From IMG/VR virus record IMGVR_UViG_3300037247_001890, positions 105,275 through 169,274 of that record: 64,000 bases of DNA. One strand, written 5' to 3'. This DNA is from a virus. Below are positions 18,687 through 27,326 of this stretch, piece by piece. Numbering within the stretch: position 1 is the stretch's first letter; each line of letters begins with the position of its first letter. A program made the position numbers and the translations under genes. The notes under the pieces were generated by a model, which worked only from the letters and a program-made list of their open reading frames with translations, was not told the origin of the DNA and ran no database searches.

Positions 18687-20084
18687 ATGCCTTTAATAGT
18701 AATAAAAAATCAAGCAACTGTGGCTGGAATTAACGATACACAAAAAAGCATCATCAAAGAAAAATTGACGATACCAAATCCCAGATATGTACAAGTAATT
18801 AATCTTGGGAAATCATCATTTGGCATAGCTAAGGACATTACTTTTTATGATAAACGTCCCGATAGTCTAATTGTCCCTGTAGGATTCGTGCCAACGCTTT
18901 TAAAATTTATCCCGATAAAACCGGGAGATTTAATAGATGCTAGATTTGAAGCTCCTCCTATTGTCAATTGGAAGTTTAAAGGTAAATTATTAGCCTATCA
19001 AGAAAAAGCTGTGACTGCTATGACTGACAAAACTATAGGCGTAATACAAGCGCCGACTGGGTCAGGCAAGACGGTAATGATTGTTAATCATGTCATACGC
19101 AGAAAACAACCTACTTTGGTCATGGTTAACACAATAGAGTTGGCTAATCAAATGATTAAAAATTTCGCCAAGTTTACTAATAAGAAAGAAGACGATATAG
19201 GTTTCATCGGGAGCGGAATATGGAAAATAAGAGGAGTGACTATCACAATATTGCAAACCATGATTCGCCTTAGTAAAACAGAATTTCGTTTTCTTAATAA
19301 CAGTTTTGGACAAGTTATAGTTGATGAAGTTCACATTATACCGGCAGTTACTTTCTATGACGTGATAACGAGATTAGATGCTAAATATAAATTTGGGTTT
19401 AGCGCGACGCCCGAAAGAGATGATGGCCTGACAGATGTGATTCATTTTGCCACAGGACCACAAATACACGAACTTTCATTAAATGATGTAAAAGACAAAA
19501 TACTTATACCAACAGTAAGAAAAATAAGTACTAGTTATTATTTCCCCTTATGGAATAGCGATGAATATGCAGCCATGGTGGATGATCTGATAGAAGATGG
19601 GCAAAGGAATTCGCTCATACTGGACACTGTAAATGAGTACAAAGGAAAACAAATGGTAGTGCTTACAACAAGAGTTAAACATGCTACCTTTCTAACAGAA
19701 CAACTTAACAAAAGAGGTCACAAAGCAGAATACCTGGTATCAAGATTACCGCATCCTACAAAGCATGGTAAGTTTAAAGCTATGCCTAAAAAGCAACGAG
19801 CGGCCGTAATAGAAAATTTAAACAGCGGTAAAACAAAAATAGTGGTTTCCACTTTCAGTTTATTTTCAACCGGCATTGATATCATTAATTTAGAAGTATT
19901 GTTTCTAGCTGGTCCTACACGGTCCAAAATTAAACTTAAACAATCAATAGGGCGCATTATGAGAAAGGCAACTATTAAAAAAACCCCAGAGATCGTTGAC
20001 TTTCAAGACAAGCAAATTGATTTATTAAAGCATCAAGCCTATGCCAGAAATAAAATTTATAAATATTTGAAGAATGTGGAATAA
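18687..20084 (+). CDS. SF2 DNA helicase (UvsW/XPB-like)
   Basis: The 465-residue protein has all SF2 hallmarks: Walker A APTGSGKT (122-129), DEVH box (213-216), motif III SAT (239-241), and a C-terminal helicase half with STFSLFSTGID and QSIGRIMRK. The N-terminal ~100 residues look like the DNA-binding extension of UvsW/XPB-type helicases. Phage UvsW unwinds branched DNA and R-loops during recombination-dependent replication. It starts two bases after the RNase H stop. Both genes act on RNA-DNA or branched intermediates. Confidence 0.85.
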   Translation: MPLIVIKNQATVAGINDTQKSIIKEKLTIPNPRYVQVINLGKSSFGIAKDITFYDKRPDSLIVPVGFVPTLLKFIPIKPGDLIDARFEAPPIVNWKFKGKLLAYQEKAVTAMTDKTIGVIQAPTGSGKTVMIVNHVIRRKQPTLVMVNTIELANQMIKNFAKFTNKKEDDIGFIGSGIWKIRGVTITILQTMIRLSKTEFRFLNNSFGQVIVDEVHIIPAVTFYDVITRLDAKYKFGFSATPERDDGLTDVIHFATGPQIHELSLNDVKDKILIPTVRKISTSYYFPLWNSDEYAAMVDDLIEDGQRNSLILDTVNEYKGKQMVVLTTRVKHATFLTEQLNKRGHKAEYLVSRLPHPTKHGKFKAMPKKQRAAVIENLNSGKTKIVVSTFSLFSTGIDIINLEVLFLAGPTRSKIKLKQSIGRIMRKATIKKTPEIVDFQDKQIDLLKHQAYARNKIYKYLKNVE

Positions 20085-20099
20085 GAGGAGTATAGAAGC

Positions 20100-20558
20100 A
20101 TGATTTTAGAATTCAACCAAATTTCGAATCCCGAAGAGAGGAAAATTTTAAAAACTCCTGCTGTAAACATTGACGAGGTCACATTATTTTTATTAATTAT
20201 GGAAGATCTTAGACACACAGCAGAAGCTAACCAGGGTAAATGCGTCGGTATTGCAGCTAATCAAATATGGAAAGAAGATACTCCTCCACCTGCCATTTTT
20301 ATTGCAGGATTACATCAAGTAGGCGAATGGAAAATATTTATTAATCCCAAAATTAGGGGAACTGGTAAAAAAGTAAAAATGTATGAAAGCTGCATGTCTC
20401 TGGCTGGGAGAAAACCTAAACTAAAAAGAAGGGATAAAAATGTAATAATTACATATATCGATCCAGTAGATCAAACGGAAAAAACAGAGAAATATTTTAG
20501 TTCTGATGCTAGAATTATTCAACACGAATGTGATCATTTAAAAGGTATTTTAATATGA
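20100..20558 (+). CDS. def: peptide deformylase
   Basis: This enzyme removes the formyl group from the initiator methionine of new proteins. All three family motifs are present: GIAANQ (50-55; usually GxGxAAxQ), ESCMSL (96-101; usually EGCLS, with metal ligand C98), and QHECDHLKG (metal ligands H142 and H146, catalytic E143). Length (152 aa) fits the compact phage and marine deformylases. A GAGGAG-like ribosome-binding site precedes the ATG. The last four bases overlap the next gene. Confidence 0.9.
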   Translation: MILEFNQISNPEERKILKTPAVNIDEVTLFLLIMEDLRHTAEANQGKCVGIAANQIWKEDTPPPAIFIAGLHQVGEWKIFINPKIRGTGKKVKMYESCMSLAGRKPKLKRRDKNVIITYIDPVDQTEKTEKYFSSDARIIQHECDHLKGILI

Positions 20559-20821
20559 TCGAAGAAGAAAAAAGACTCATGCACAGGCAAGTTAAATGCT
20601 GTGGTAATTGCTGGTATTTTAGTTATTATAGAGGCAAACAACGTCGCGGTGTTTGTTGGCATGGGGAGAAAAAACCGAAAGTCTTTTATTCAAAGGATCT
20701 TTATGAAAAATTAGATCCAACACATGTAACATGTGTGTGTGATAATCATAAGTTTAAATCCAGAAAAGCACTGGAAAAAGTAAGAAATTGGTGTGGGGCT
20801 ACATATATAGAAGATCTCTAA
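20555..20821 (+). CDS. cysteine-rich small protein, probable zinc-binding
   Basis: The 88-residue product carries clustered Cys (KCCGNCWYF, GVCWHG, VTCVCDNH, NWCGA), enough for one or two zinc sites, with several conserved-looking aromatics. It overlaps the deformylase stop by four bases (ATGA), so the two are translationally coupled. Function unknown. Zinc-finger-like phage proteins often bind nucleic acid or RNA polymerase. Confidence 0.6.
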   Translation: MIEEEKRLMHRQVKCCGNCWYFSYYRGKQRRGVCWHGEKKPKVFYSKDLYEKLDPTHVTCVCDNHKFKSRKALEKVRNWCGATYIEDL

Positions 20822-20833
20822 AAGGAGGTTAGG

Positions 20834-21256
20834 TTGGAGAAAAGGAACTTGCGCGGCAATTCCATAAGTATGGAAGTAAGGCACCATATAAATAGTTTCT
20901 GTAGCATTCGTGATCCCAAGAAAAAACTTTACATTATCCAGAAATTATCCAGAACATTAACCAATACGGCGAAAGCAGAACTTGGAAGAAAACCGGAACA
21001 AATAAGTTTTTCATCCGTTTTAGGTTTAGTAAAAGAATATCTTTCCCGGTTACGTATAGGTTTTTGCATACACGATAAAAGACAAGATGGATATGTCCTA
21101 CTTAATAGCGAGCTATTAACAATGCAAAAAAATAAAAATTTTCCACAGGATCTGTGTGAAAAGTGCATAACCCCTCGCGTATGCAAACTAAGGTCGACTA
21201 TAATAAATGAAAAGCAAATAGCAGGGCTTTTCATAAACGTAAAGAGATTCGCATAA
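20834..21256 (+). CDS. hypothetical protein with Cys cluster, TTG start
   Basis: The start is TTG at 20834, chosen because a perfect AAAGGAGG lies five bases upstream (20821-20828); a later in-frame ATG lacks such a site. The 140-residue product is basic and helical. A cysteine cluster (DLCEKCITPRVCKLR) near residues 107-121 may bind metal. It overlaps the next ATG by one base. Family not recognised. Confidence 0.6.
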   Translation: MEKRNLRGNSISMEVRHHINSFCSIRDPKKKLYIIQKLSRTLTNTAKAELGRKPEQISFSSVLGLVKEYLSRLRIGFCIHDKRQDGYVLLNSELLTMQKNKNFPQDLCEKCITPRVCKLRSTIINEKQIAGLFINVKRFA

Positions 21257-21639
21257 TGCACATTGAAATAGGTTTGGCAGTCATTACTTTAATGGCTGCC
21301 TTTTTCTACATTAAGCTTTATAAACATACAAAGCAATTAAAATTAGATTTAAATATATCGATAGAAGCACGAACCAAATTAATGTTTCAGAAGAAACAAT
21401 CAGAGATTGTTACTGGGCAGGTAGCAGAAAAACTAGCCCCATTTTTAAAAGATTTCAAACATGATCCACAAAATATTCAATTTCTAGGGAATCCAATAGA
21501 TTTTATAGCTTTTGAAGAAAAAGGAATTACTCTTATTGAAATTAAATCAGCCAATTCTCGACTGACACAAAAACAAAAAGACATAAAAAATCAGGTAAAA
21601 AATAAAAAAATTTTTTGGGAGGAATTTAGAATTAAATAA
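21256..21639 (+). CDS. membrane-anchored Hjc-like (PD-(D/E)XK) nuclease
   Basis: Residues 4-24 form one hydrophobic segment (EIGLAVITLMAAFFYIKLY), followed by a charged linker. The C-terminal half has a nuclease core with G-x-x-AEKLAPFL, then NPIDFIAF (acidic residue) and TLIEIKSANSRL (the E-x-K of the PD-(D/E)XK fold), ending in QKDIKNQVKNKK. This is the layout of the 'endonuclease related to Holliday-junction resolvase' family, here with an N-terminal anchor. It may cleave branched DNA at the membrane; the substrate is unproven. Confidence 0.7.
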   Translation: MHIEIGLAVITLMAAFFYIKLYKHTKQLKLDLNISIEARTKLMFQKKQSEIVTGQVAEKLAPFLKDFKHDPQNIQFLGNPIDFIAFEEKGITLIEIKSANSRLTQKQKDIKNQVKNKKIFWEEFRIK

Positions 21640-21640
21640 C

Positions 21641-21669
21641 TTGATTTGTCTAAAAAATTTTCGTAAATT
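21641..21669 (+). promoter_or_regulatory. probable promoter before the primase-helicase gene
   Basis: TTGATT (21641-21646) and TAAATT (21664-21669) are separated by 17 bases, in the 66-base gap before the primase-helicase gene. A similar -10 (TAAATT) occurs at 41077. The gene's own ribosome-binding site (AAGGAG) lies downstream. The -10 departs from TATAAT, so a phage-modified polymerase is possible. Confidence 0.45.
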
Positions 21670-21705
21670 TAATCTCCCACCAACCTCAAAACTCAAGGAG
21701 AATAA

Positions 21706-24402
21706 ATGGATATAGAAACACTTAACAAATTATTTGTTAATCGCAAAGACGTATATGCTATTCAGAAACCAGACGGCAGTTATTTCCAAAGTGGTACGCC
21801 GCTAAGCGACGCGATTTTAGCCACACATTTAAAAGGAAAGCAAACTGTAGGAGTCTATCATTTAGATAAACAAGATGCGGTAAAATTTTCTTGTATAGAT
21901 ATTGATATTAATAAAACAGTCTGGAGCAAAAAAGATTATGACTTCGATGATTGGAAAGATTTAATATATAAACAAATTAGTGTTATAAAGAATAGATTAG
22001 CAAAATATGGAATCACGGGTTATGCAGAAATATCTGGTATGAAAGGCGCCCACGTATGGTATTTTTTTAGCAATCCTATACCGGCTGGTACCGCAAGAGA
22101 CGTCAATCAAGTTATTTTCAGTAATGTTCCTATAGTCGATAAGAATCTTCATCTTGAGCTTTTTCCCAAACAAGATAGCATTGGAGATGGAGGTTACGGA
22201 AATCTGATTAAATTGCCATGTGGTATGCATCAATTATCGAAAAATTTTTCTCATTTTATGGATGATGTCTTAAAAGATATCAATTATGTAGATCACGCTA
22301 CTATACAAAAAGTAGTTAATCCTATAGATGCTATTTTTTTAAATTGTGCTGTAATGGGTGATATAAAAAAACAAGCCGCACTCGGGCATTTGAATCACAG
22401 CCAAAGATTAACATTGGGATATATATTATTAAATGTTCCTGGTGGAGAGGTGGAGCTGAGAAATCTCATAAAACTACAAGATGATTATGATGAAGGAAGA
22501 ACAAACTATTTTATAGGAAAATTAAAACAACGACATTACAAAGCTATAAATTGTCAAAAACTACAATCTGCAGAGATGGATTATATGTGCCCGGGCCCAT
22601 GTACGAAGATACGAGGAGGCAAAAATCCTACTGTATTTTTTCATCGACATTCAGGAGGATCAGGAAACATTGGTAATGGTGCCAATAACCTGTTAGATTA
22701 TAAATCTAGAATAGAAATTTATGAAAAACAAGGAACAGAATTCTTATATAGACCCGATGGAAAAGATCAATATAGACAATTATCAAGTTTTATAATTAAT
22801 ATTACTGATACAACTATACATGATGATGGCGAAACAGTAAAAACAACATCTAAGGGACAGCTCGTTAAAGGAGACGAAAGTTATCCTTTCGAAATTAGTA
22901 GCAAAGATTTAGGCAACCCAGACAAATTGAGATCAGAAATTTATAATGTAGCAGGTAATGAGGGTATTTTCGTTGAGAATTACAATCATTTTATAAACGC
23001 TGTCAATAAATTTACCAAAGCAAACACAACTGTAATAAAGGAATCTTTTGGATACGAGGGTACAGAAAAAGATCCTCATCAAAGATATATAAGTCCCTCC
23101 GTCGTAGTCGATAGTAAAAGCGTGAGAAAAAACACAGAAATTATTGTTGATTTAAGCAATAGAGGTTCTGCTCAATGGCTTGATTTATCTATTATAGAAG
23201 ACCCAAAAGAAGAAAAGGCTTTGATAAAACACATTAATGATGACCTCTTAAATCTAACTGAGTTTGGAATAACGCACGCCTTATTAGGACATACTTTTTC
23301 TCCCATAATAGAACCATGGCTATATAAAAATGATCGTACAAGATACATACTCTTTATAAGAGGAAGTTCTGGAGAAGGTAAATCTTTTATAGCACAAACT
23401 ATGCAACATTTCTACGGAAAACATTTTGGAAGATTTGAATCATGGGCATCCACAACCAACAGTTTGGAAACCGCTGGGTTTAATTACAAAGATGTCATAT
23501 TTCTTATTGATGATTGGAAACGTGGAAATATAAAAGATCACAGGGGAGCTTTAGGTATTTTACAGAGCTATGCGGATAGAAGCGCCAGAACTCGTCTGAG
23601 TAAAGATGCGGAACTTAAAAAAGCAAAACCAATGCGTGGATCACTTTTGATAACTGGTGAAGATTTAGCTGAGGGCCAAAGTTCAGTCATGGCTCGTACT
23701 ATTACACTTGATTATACACAACCAGTGAAGAATATAAATGCTGGTTTAAAAATATTAGATATGAGGCAACATTATAGTGCAATAACTGCAAAATATATTC
23801 ATCACGTATTAAATTATCCGGATAAAGAAAACGTATATCATGATTTTCAAAGAAAATTACATGAAGAATTCTATAAATATACAATAGGAAAACATAATGA
23901 TATTCGGATTGCAAGAAATATGTCTTTACTTTATACTTCGTATCACTTTTTCGCAGAATGGTTCTGGAATGCAGGGCAAGCAGCAATTTATCAAGACCAA
24001 TTTAAACAATACTTAATCGATCAAGTAGATAATCTTATTCGGTTAACCGCAATTCAAAGACCTGCCGAAAAATTCTGGTTTACTTTAAGAGACCTTATTG
24101 CTACAGGAAAATTGAGATTACAAAGCAGTTCAGATGTTGATTTAGACAAAACAATAAGATTAATTCCTATAATAGGGTTCTACGGAACTGGTGGTGAGGA
24201 TTATTTAATTATGGACACTGCACTAAGAGAAGTTGAAAAATACCTTCGTAGTGCTGGTGAGAGTCTAGAATTTTCTAAAATTACAATCATAGAGGATCTA
24301 TATAAAGGACAATACATCAAAAATCCTGCTCCAATTAAAAAATCATTTAACAATCAATTAATGTATGTCTACCCGGTAGACAAAAGTAAATTATTAAAAT
24401 GA
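21706..24402 (+). CDS. primase-helicase fusion (AEP primase + P-loop helicase)
   Basis: The 898-residue protein joins two replication enzymes. The N-terminal third has archaeo-eukaryotic primase motifs: CIDIDIN (D65, D67), GMKGAHVWYFF (H116), and ELFPKQDSIG followed by GGYGNLIKLPCGMH, as in plasmid and TOTE-type primases. A short Cys segment (YMCPGPCTK) follows. The C-terminal half has Walker A GSSGEGKS (553-560), Walker B VIFLIDDW (D602, D603), a sensor strand (GSLLITGED) and an Arg-containing VMARTITLDY, as in DUF927-like helicases. It would prime and unwind at the fork with the DNA polymerase encoded at 42404. Confidence 0.8.
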   Translation: MDIETLNKLFVNRKDVYAIQKPDGSYFQSGTPLSDAILATHLKGKQTVGVYHLDKQDAVKFSCIDIDINKTVWSKKDYDFDDWKDLIYKQISVIKNRLAKYGITGYAEISGMKGAHVWYFFSNPIPAGTARDVNQVIFSNVPIVDKNLHLELFPKQDSIGDGGYGNLIKLPCGMHQLSKNFSHFMDDVLKDINYVDHATIQKVVNPIDAIFLNCAVMGDIKKQAALGHLNHSQRLTLGYILLNVPGGEVELRNLIKLQDDYDEGRTNYFIGKLKQRHYKAINCQKLQSAEMDYMCPGPCTKIRGGKNPTVFFHRHSGGSGNIGNGANNLLDYKSRIEIYEKQGTEFLYRPDGKDQYRQLSSFIINITDTTIHDDGETVKTTSKGQLVKGDESYPFEISSKDLGNPDKLRSEIYNVAGNEGIFVENYNHFINAVNKFTKANTTVIKESFGYEGTEKDPHQRYISPSVVVDSKSVRKNTEIIVDLSNRGSAQWLDLSIIEDPKEEKALIKHINDDLLNLTEFGITHALLGHTFSPIIEPWLYKNDRTRYILFIRGSSGEGKSFIAQTMQHFYGKHFGRFESWASTTNSLETAGFNYKDVIFLIDDWKRGNIKDHRGALGILQSYADRSARTRLSKDAELKKAKPMRGSLLITGEDLAEGQSSVMARTITLDYTQPVKNINAGLKILDMRQHYSAITAKYIHHVLNYPDKENVYHDFQRKLHEEFYKYTIGKHNDIRIARNMSLLYTSYHFFAEWFWNAGQAAIYQDQFKQYLIDQVDNLIRLTAIQRPAEKFWFTLRDLIATGKLRLQSSSDVDLDKTIRLIPIIGFYGTGGEDYLIMDTALREVEKYLRSAGESLEFSKITIIEDLYKGQYIKNPAPIKKSFNNQLMYVYPVDKSKLLK

Positions 24403-25055
24403 ATGAAGATTTAGAAAAAAAGTGTGAAGAAATTCAAAAAAACAATGATGACCTTCTAGATATAAAAAAAATTATAGAAGATTTAGAAAAACGACAGGCA
24501 CCATCTAGAAATCCATCACAGCAATTGCAAAAAGTTAGTATGGCAGCGAAACTGCTAAATACGGAAGACATTGAAAAATGTGTTCTTACCGAGCCAACCA
24601 GGTCAGAAGTTACAACAATAACTACAAAAATACATTCTTTCGATAAACCTGTATTTATAACAATGCCTGGGAGTAAGGTATACACCATATTCGGAAAAAT
24701 TCCAACAATAAGAACTCCCGAAATATCAGCAGAAGATATGGAAATACACATCATGAATGATAAAGAAATGGCTTATAGTGTATATTCAGATCTCGACATC
24801 GATGATTTTGCTGATATTAGCGAATACAAATCTATGCCTCCTGATGGAGTTTTTGTTATTTGTGGTAAAAATTTTGGAACAAGAAAGCTAGACGCGTTAG
24901 CATCTATCCTTTTAAAGTTAGATGTAAATCAAATTATTGTACAGAAATATTCTTATAATAAAAACAACAAGAGTGCCCAATGGGTGCCAGAATATAATAA
25001 ACAAATGACTAAATTAGAGCACTATATTTATAAATTTTTGAGGAAAAATGACTGA
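24399..25055 (+). CDS. hypothetical protein, paralogue of next gene
   Basis: The 218-residue product overlaps the primase-helicase stop by four bases (ATGA). Residues 1-35 are a charged coiled coil. The C-terminal ~70 residues (VFVICGKNFGTRKLDAL to the end) align by eye with the C-terminus of the next gene: shared V-x-x-x-GK-x-F, then IL-x-KLD, then W-x-x-x-Y. No known family is recognised. Immediate coupling to the primase-helicase suggests a replisome accessory role, which is inference. Confidence 0.6.
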   Translation: MNEDLEKKCEEIQKNNDDLLDIKKIIEDLEKRQAPSRNPSQQLQKVSMAAKLLNTEDIEKCVLTEPTRSEVTTITTKIHSFDKPVFITMPGSKVYTIFGKIPTIRTPEISAEDMEIHIMNDKEMAYSVYSDLDIDDFADISEYKSMPPDGVFVICGKNFGTRKLDALASILLKLDVNQIIVQKYSYNKNNKSAQWVPEYNKQMTKLEHYIYKFLRKND

Positions 25056-25518
25056 CAAAAAAGAAGCTCTCGCAGAAAGTTCTACTTCAAAAGAGGTAGA
25101 ATTCATTACCCCTGAAGAAATTTGGGCCAAAAACGAATTTATTTTTGTGGCCAAAAAAACTACCATTGAGGTAAAAATTTACAAGATAGACGGTATTACC
25201 ATCGAAGAAAAAGAATCTGATATGAAAGTTACAGATTTTGATGTCTATTTTCCAAAACCATCCGAGATTCTATATTTTGTTTTAGATGAGGTGGTTGTTT
25301 TATTTGGAAAGGACTTTACTGATGAAAGTCTTTCCACATTAGTTGGTATTTTAAACAAATTGGATAATATGGTAGTTAACATCTTAAAACCTTCCATAAA
25401 AAATGAGCCAGACTGGTTTGCAGACTACGAAAAACGTCTTGTGACAGTAGCACAAAACATGGAAACTTTTCTTGGACATGATGTTGACGAGAATCCGGAT
25501 AAAGAAAAAGAAGCCTAA
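25048..25518 (+). CDS. hypothetical protein, paralogue of preceding gene
   Basis: The 156-residue acidic product has a disordered-looking N-terminus and charged C-terminal tail. The central-to-C-terminal part (VVVLFGKDF, then ILNKLDNMVV, then DWFADYEKRL) aligns with the C-terminus of the preceding protein, so the two probably arose by duplication. A GAGGAAAA site precedes the ATG, which lies inside the end of the preceding gene. No enzymatic motif is visible. Confidence 0.6.
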   Translation: MTDKKEALAESSTSKEVEFITPEEIWAKNEFIFVAKKTTIEVKIYKIDGITIEEKESDMKVTDFDVYFPKPSEILYFVLDEVVVLFGKDFTDESLSTLVGILNKLDNMVVNILKPSIKNEPDWFADYEKRLVTVAQNMETFLGHDVDENPDKEKEA

Positions 25519-25808
25519 TGAATTTTACGCTTTATATAGGGAGACCTATAGTATTAATAACGAATGAAGTTAATACTCAGAAAGAATTAGAAAATATTAA
25601 TCTTCCAGGTATTACCTACTTAATGCACAGTATCGGCTTCCCAAGAATGAATGTAACAGGCGGCAAGTTCTGCATTGTGCGGAACTTGGTGCCGGAAGAT
25701 CTTGAGGATGAAGATTTTTTCATATATTTAAAAAATATGTGGAAAACCGAAACATTCATTGATCAATACTTACGAACATGCATCGTCATGAAGGAAATAT
25801 CAACATAG
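25518..25808 (+). CDS. hypothetical protein (96 aa)
   Basis: I do not recognise this protein. It starts at a TAATG overlap with the preceding stop, so it is translationally coupled. The 96 residues are mixed alpha/beta with an acidic centre (VPEDLEDEDFFIYLKN). No membrane segment or metal motif is visible. Confidence 0.55.
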   Translation: MNFTLYIGRPIVLITNEVNTQKELENINLPGITYLMHSIGFPRMNVTGGKFCIVRNLVPEDLEDEDFFIYLKNMWKTETFIDQYLRTCIVMKEIST

Positions 25809-25832
25809 ATTATTAATTTAGATAAAAAGAGA

Positions 25833-26207
25833 ATGATGAAAAAGAAAAATCAGAAAAGAACGGCTGCTAGAACAGTGATAAAAGCACTGTCAATGCATTA
25901 CACTAAAGATAAAACAATTATCAGTGTTGTATACAAACACACTGAGCATACTAGAAATGTTAATCCAAAAGGTAAAACCAACACACTTGGTGATATAACA
26001 AATTACACTTTATTGGATCGGGTGCGTATTCCGAGATTGCAACCAGAGATGGCAAATGAAACGCGCAGAATAATTGATATTTTATCTTATTTAGAAGCGG
26101 CCGATATTTCTAAATATTATCAACAGGTTGATTGGCGGCAAGCTGTCGCATTAAAAGCGTGGCGTACAAGACGCGGACAGGGAAAGCCAATCATACAAGT
26201 CACATAA
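25833..26207 (+). CDS. hypothetical basic protein (124 aa)
   Basis: The product is basic at the N-terminus (MMKKKNQKRTAART) and contains RVRIPRLQPEMANETRRI and a C-terminal AWRTRRGQGKP. Two adjacent ATG codons (25833 and 25836) could start it, and the upstream GAGA is a weak ribosome-binding site. Charge suggests nucleic-acid contact. Family not recognised. Confidence 0.5.
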   Translation: MMKKKNQKRTAARTVIKALSMHYTKDKTIISVVYKHTEHTRNVNPKGKTNTLGDITNYTLLDRVRIPRLQPEMANETRRIIDILSYLEAADISKYYQQVDWRQAVALKAWRTRRGQGKPIIQVT

Positions 26208-26213
26208 AAATGA

Positions 26214-26963
26214 ATGAATATACTACCTATAGCAAGTTCTTCGTCTGGTAATTGTACTTATATTTCGACAAACGACGCTCACATTTTAATTGATGTGGGT
26301 GTCGCTGTCAAAAAGATAATACAAAATACAGGACGTACAGAATTCGATGCGATTATAATTTCACACGAGCATTCCGATCATATAAAATCAGCTGGACCAG
26401 CGGGTAGAAAATTTGAATGCCCAGTCTATATGCATGAGTGGAGCTATAACGCCAGACAAGATAAATTTTACAATGTAAATATGATAGATCTAAAACCTTC
26501 TGATGTATTAAAATTCGGAGATTTGGAAATAAAAACATTTAGTACCAAACATGACGCAAAATATACATTTGGGTTTTTAATAAAAGATACAACATATAAT
26601 AAAACATTGTGTTATGTCACAGATACCGGAATCATAACTCCGTTAATGCGACAGTACATGATAGGCGCAGATGCCTACTTAATAGAAACAGATTACGATG
26701 TCCAGATGTTAAAGGATTACGAGGATTATTCAGATCTTTTAAAAGATCGAATAGCCTCTGCTTATGGGCACTTAAGTACTAATGATGCTTTAGATGGTTT
26801 AGAAAAAATAGGAATAGATAAAACATCATTTGTAATTTTTGCTCATCTATCGGATAGGACTAACAGACCAGATATAGTTTTAAAAGCAGCAAAAACCAAA
26901 TTTCCAAATTATGATGGCAATTTTTATATTGCTCCAACTTTGGATCCAATAGAATTAAAATGA
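26214..26963 (+). CDS. metallo-beta-lactamase-fold hydrolase (YycJ/WalJ-like)
   Basis: The 249-residue protein has the opening ASSSSGNCTYI and the metal-binding motif HEHSDH (51-56). Further ligand regions follow in CYVTDTG and SAYGHLSTNDAL, and late in FAHLSDRTN. This pattern fits the YycJ/WalJ exonuclease branch of the fold, which acts on DNA ends. It lies among replication and repair genes and overlaps the next ATG (ATGA). The nuclease role is inferred from subfamily likeness; other hydrolase functions are possible. Confidence 0.8.
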   Translation: MNILPIASSSSGNCTYISTNDAHILIDVGVAVKKIIQNTGRTEFDAIIISHEHSDHIKSAGPAGRKFECPVYMHEWSYNARQDKFYNVNMIDLKPSDVLKFGDLEIKTFSTKHDAKYTFGFLIKDTTYNKTLCYVTDTGIITPLMRQYMIGADAYLIETDYDVQMLKDYEDYSDLLKDRIASAYGHLSTNDALDGLEKIGIDKTSFVIFAHLSDRTNRPDIVLKAAKTKFPNYDGNFYIAPTLDPIELK

Positions 26964-27295
26964 AAATAACGACATATCATAAGAGAGTTTGGAAAGTTAA
27001 TCACGAAGAAGCCATTCCCGCTGAAACTGTTAGACGCTTTGGCAAAGGAACAATGGTAGCCTATAATATAGAGAGTGATTATGTAGCCATTATATATTCA
27101 GAAACTGAAAAAAAAATGGAACTCCATGTCGGCTATAGAGTTGACGCCGAAAAAACTATTCCAAATATAATAGGACTCGCAGTAAAACTTGAAGTAAAAC
27201 AAATAGAACTTACAAAATGCGAATTACTGAAACACTTAAAAATTTGGGATCACCACATTCAAGTAGTTAATAAAATGCTTGAAAAGGTAGAATAA
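26960..27295 (+). CDS. hypothetical protein, possible third paralogue
   Basis: The 111-residue product is coupled to the hydrolase by an ATGA overlap. The C-terminal half (TIPNIIGLAVKLEVKQIEL, then W-x-x-HIQVVNKML) resembles the C-termini of the proteins encoded at 24399 and 25048, though more weakly. Function unknown. Confidence 0.5.
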   Translation: MKITTYHKRVWKVNHEEAIPAETVRRFGKGTMVAYNIESDYVAIIYSETEKKMELHVGYRVDAEKTIPNIIGLAVKLEVKQIELTKCELLKHLKIWDHHIQVVNKMLEKVE

Positions 27296-27326
27296 TCTCA
27301 GTATATTAATATCAACCAGGACATTT

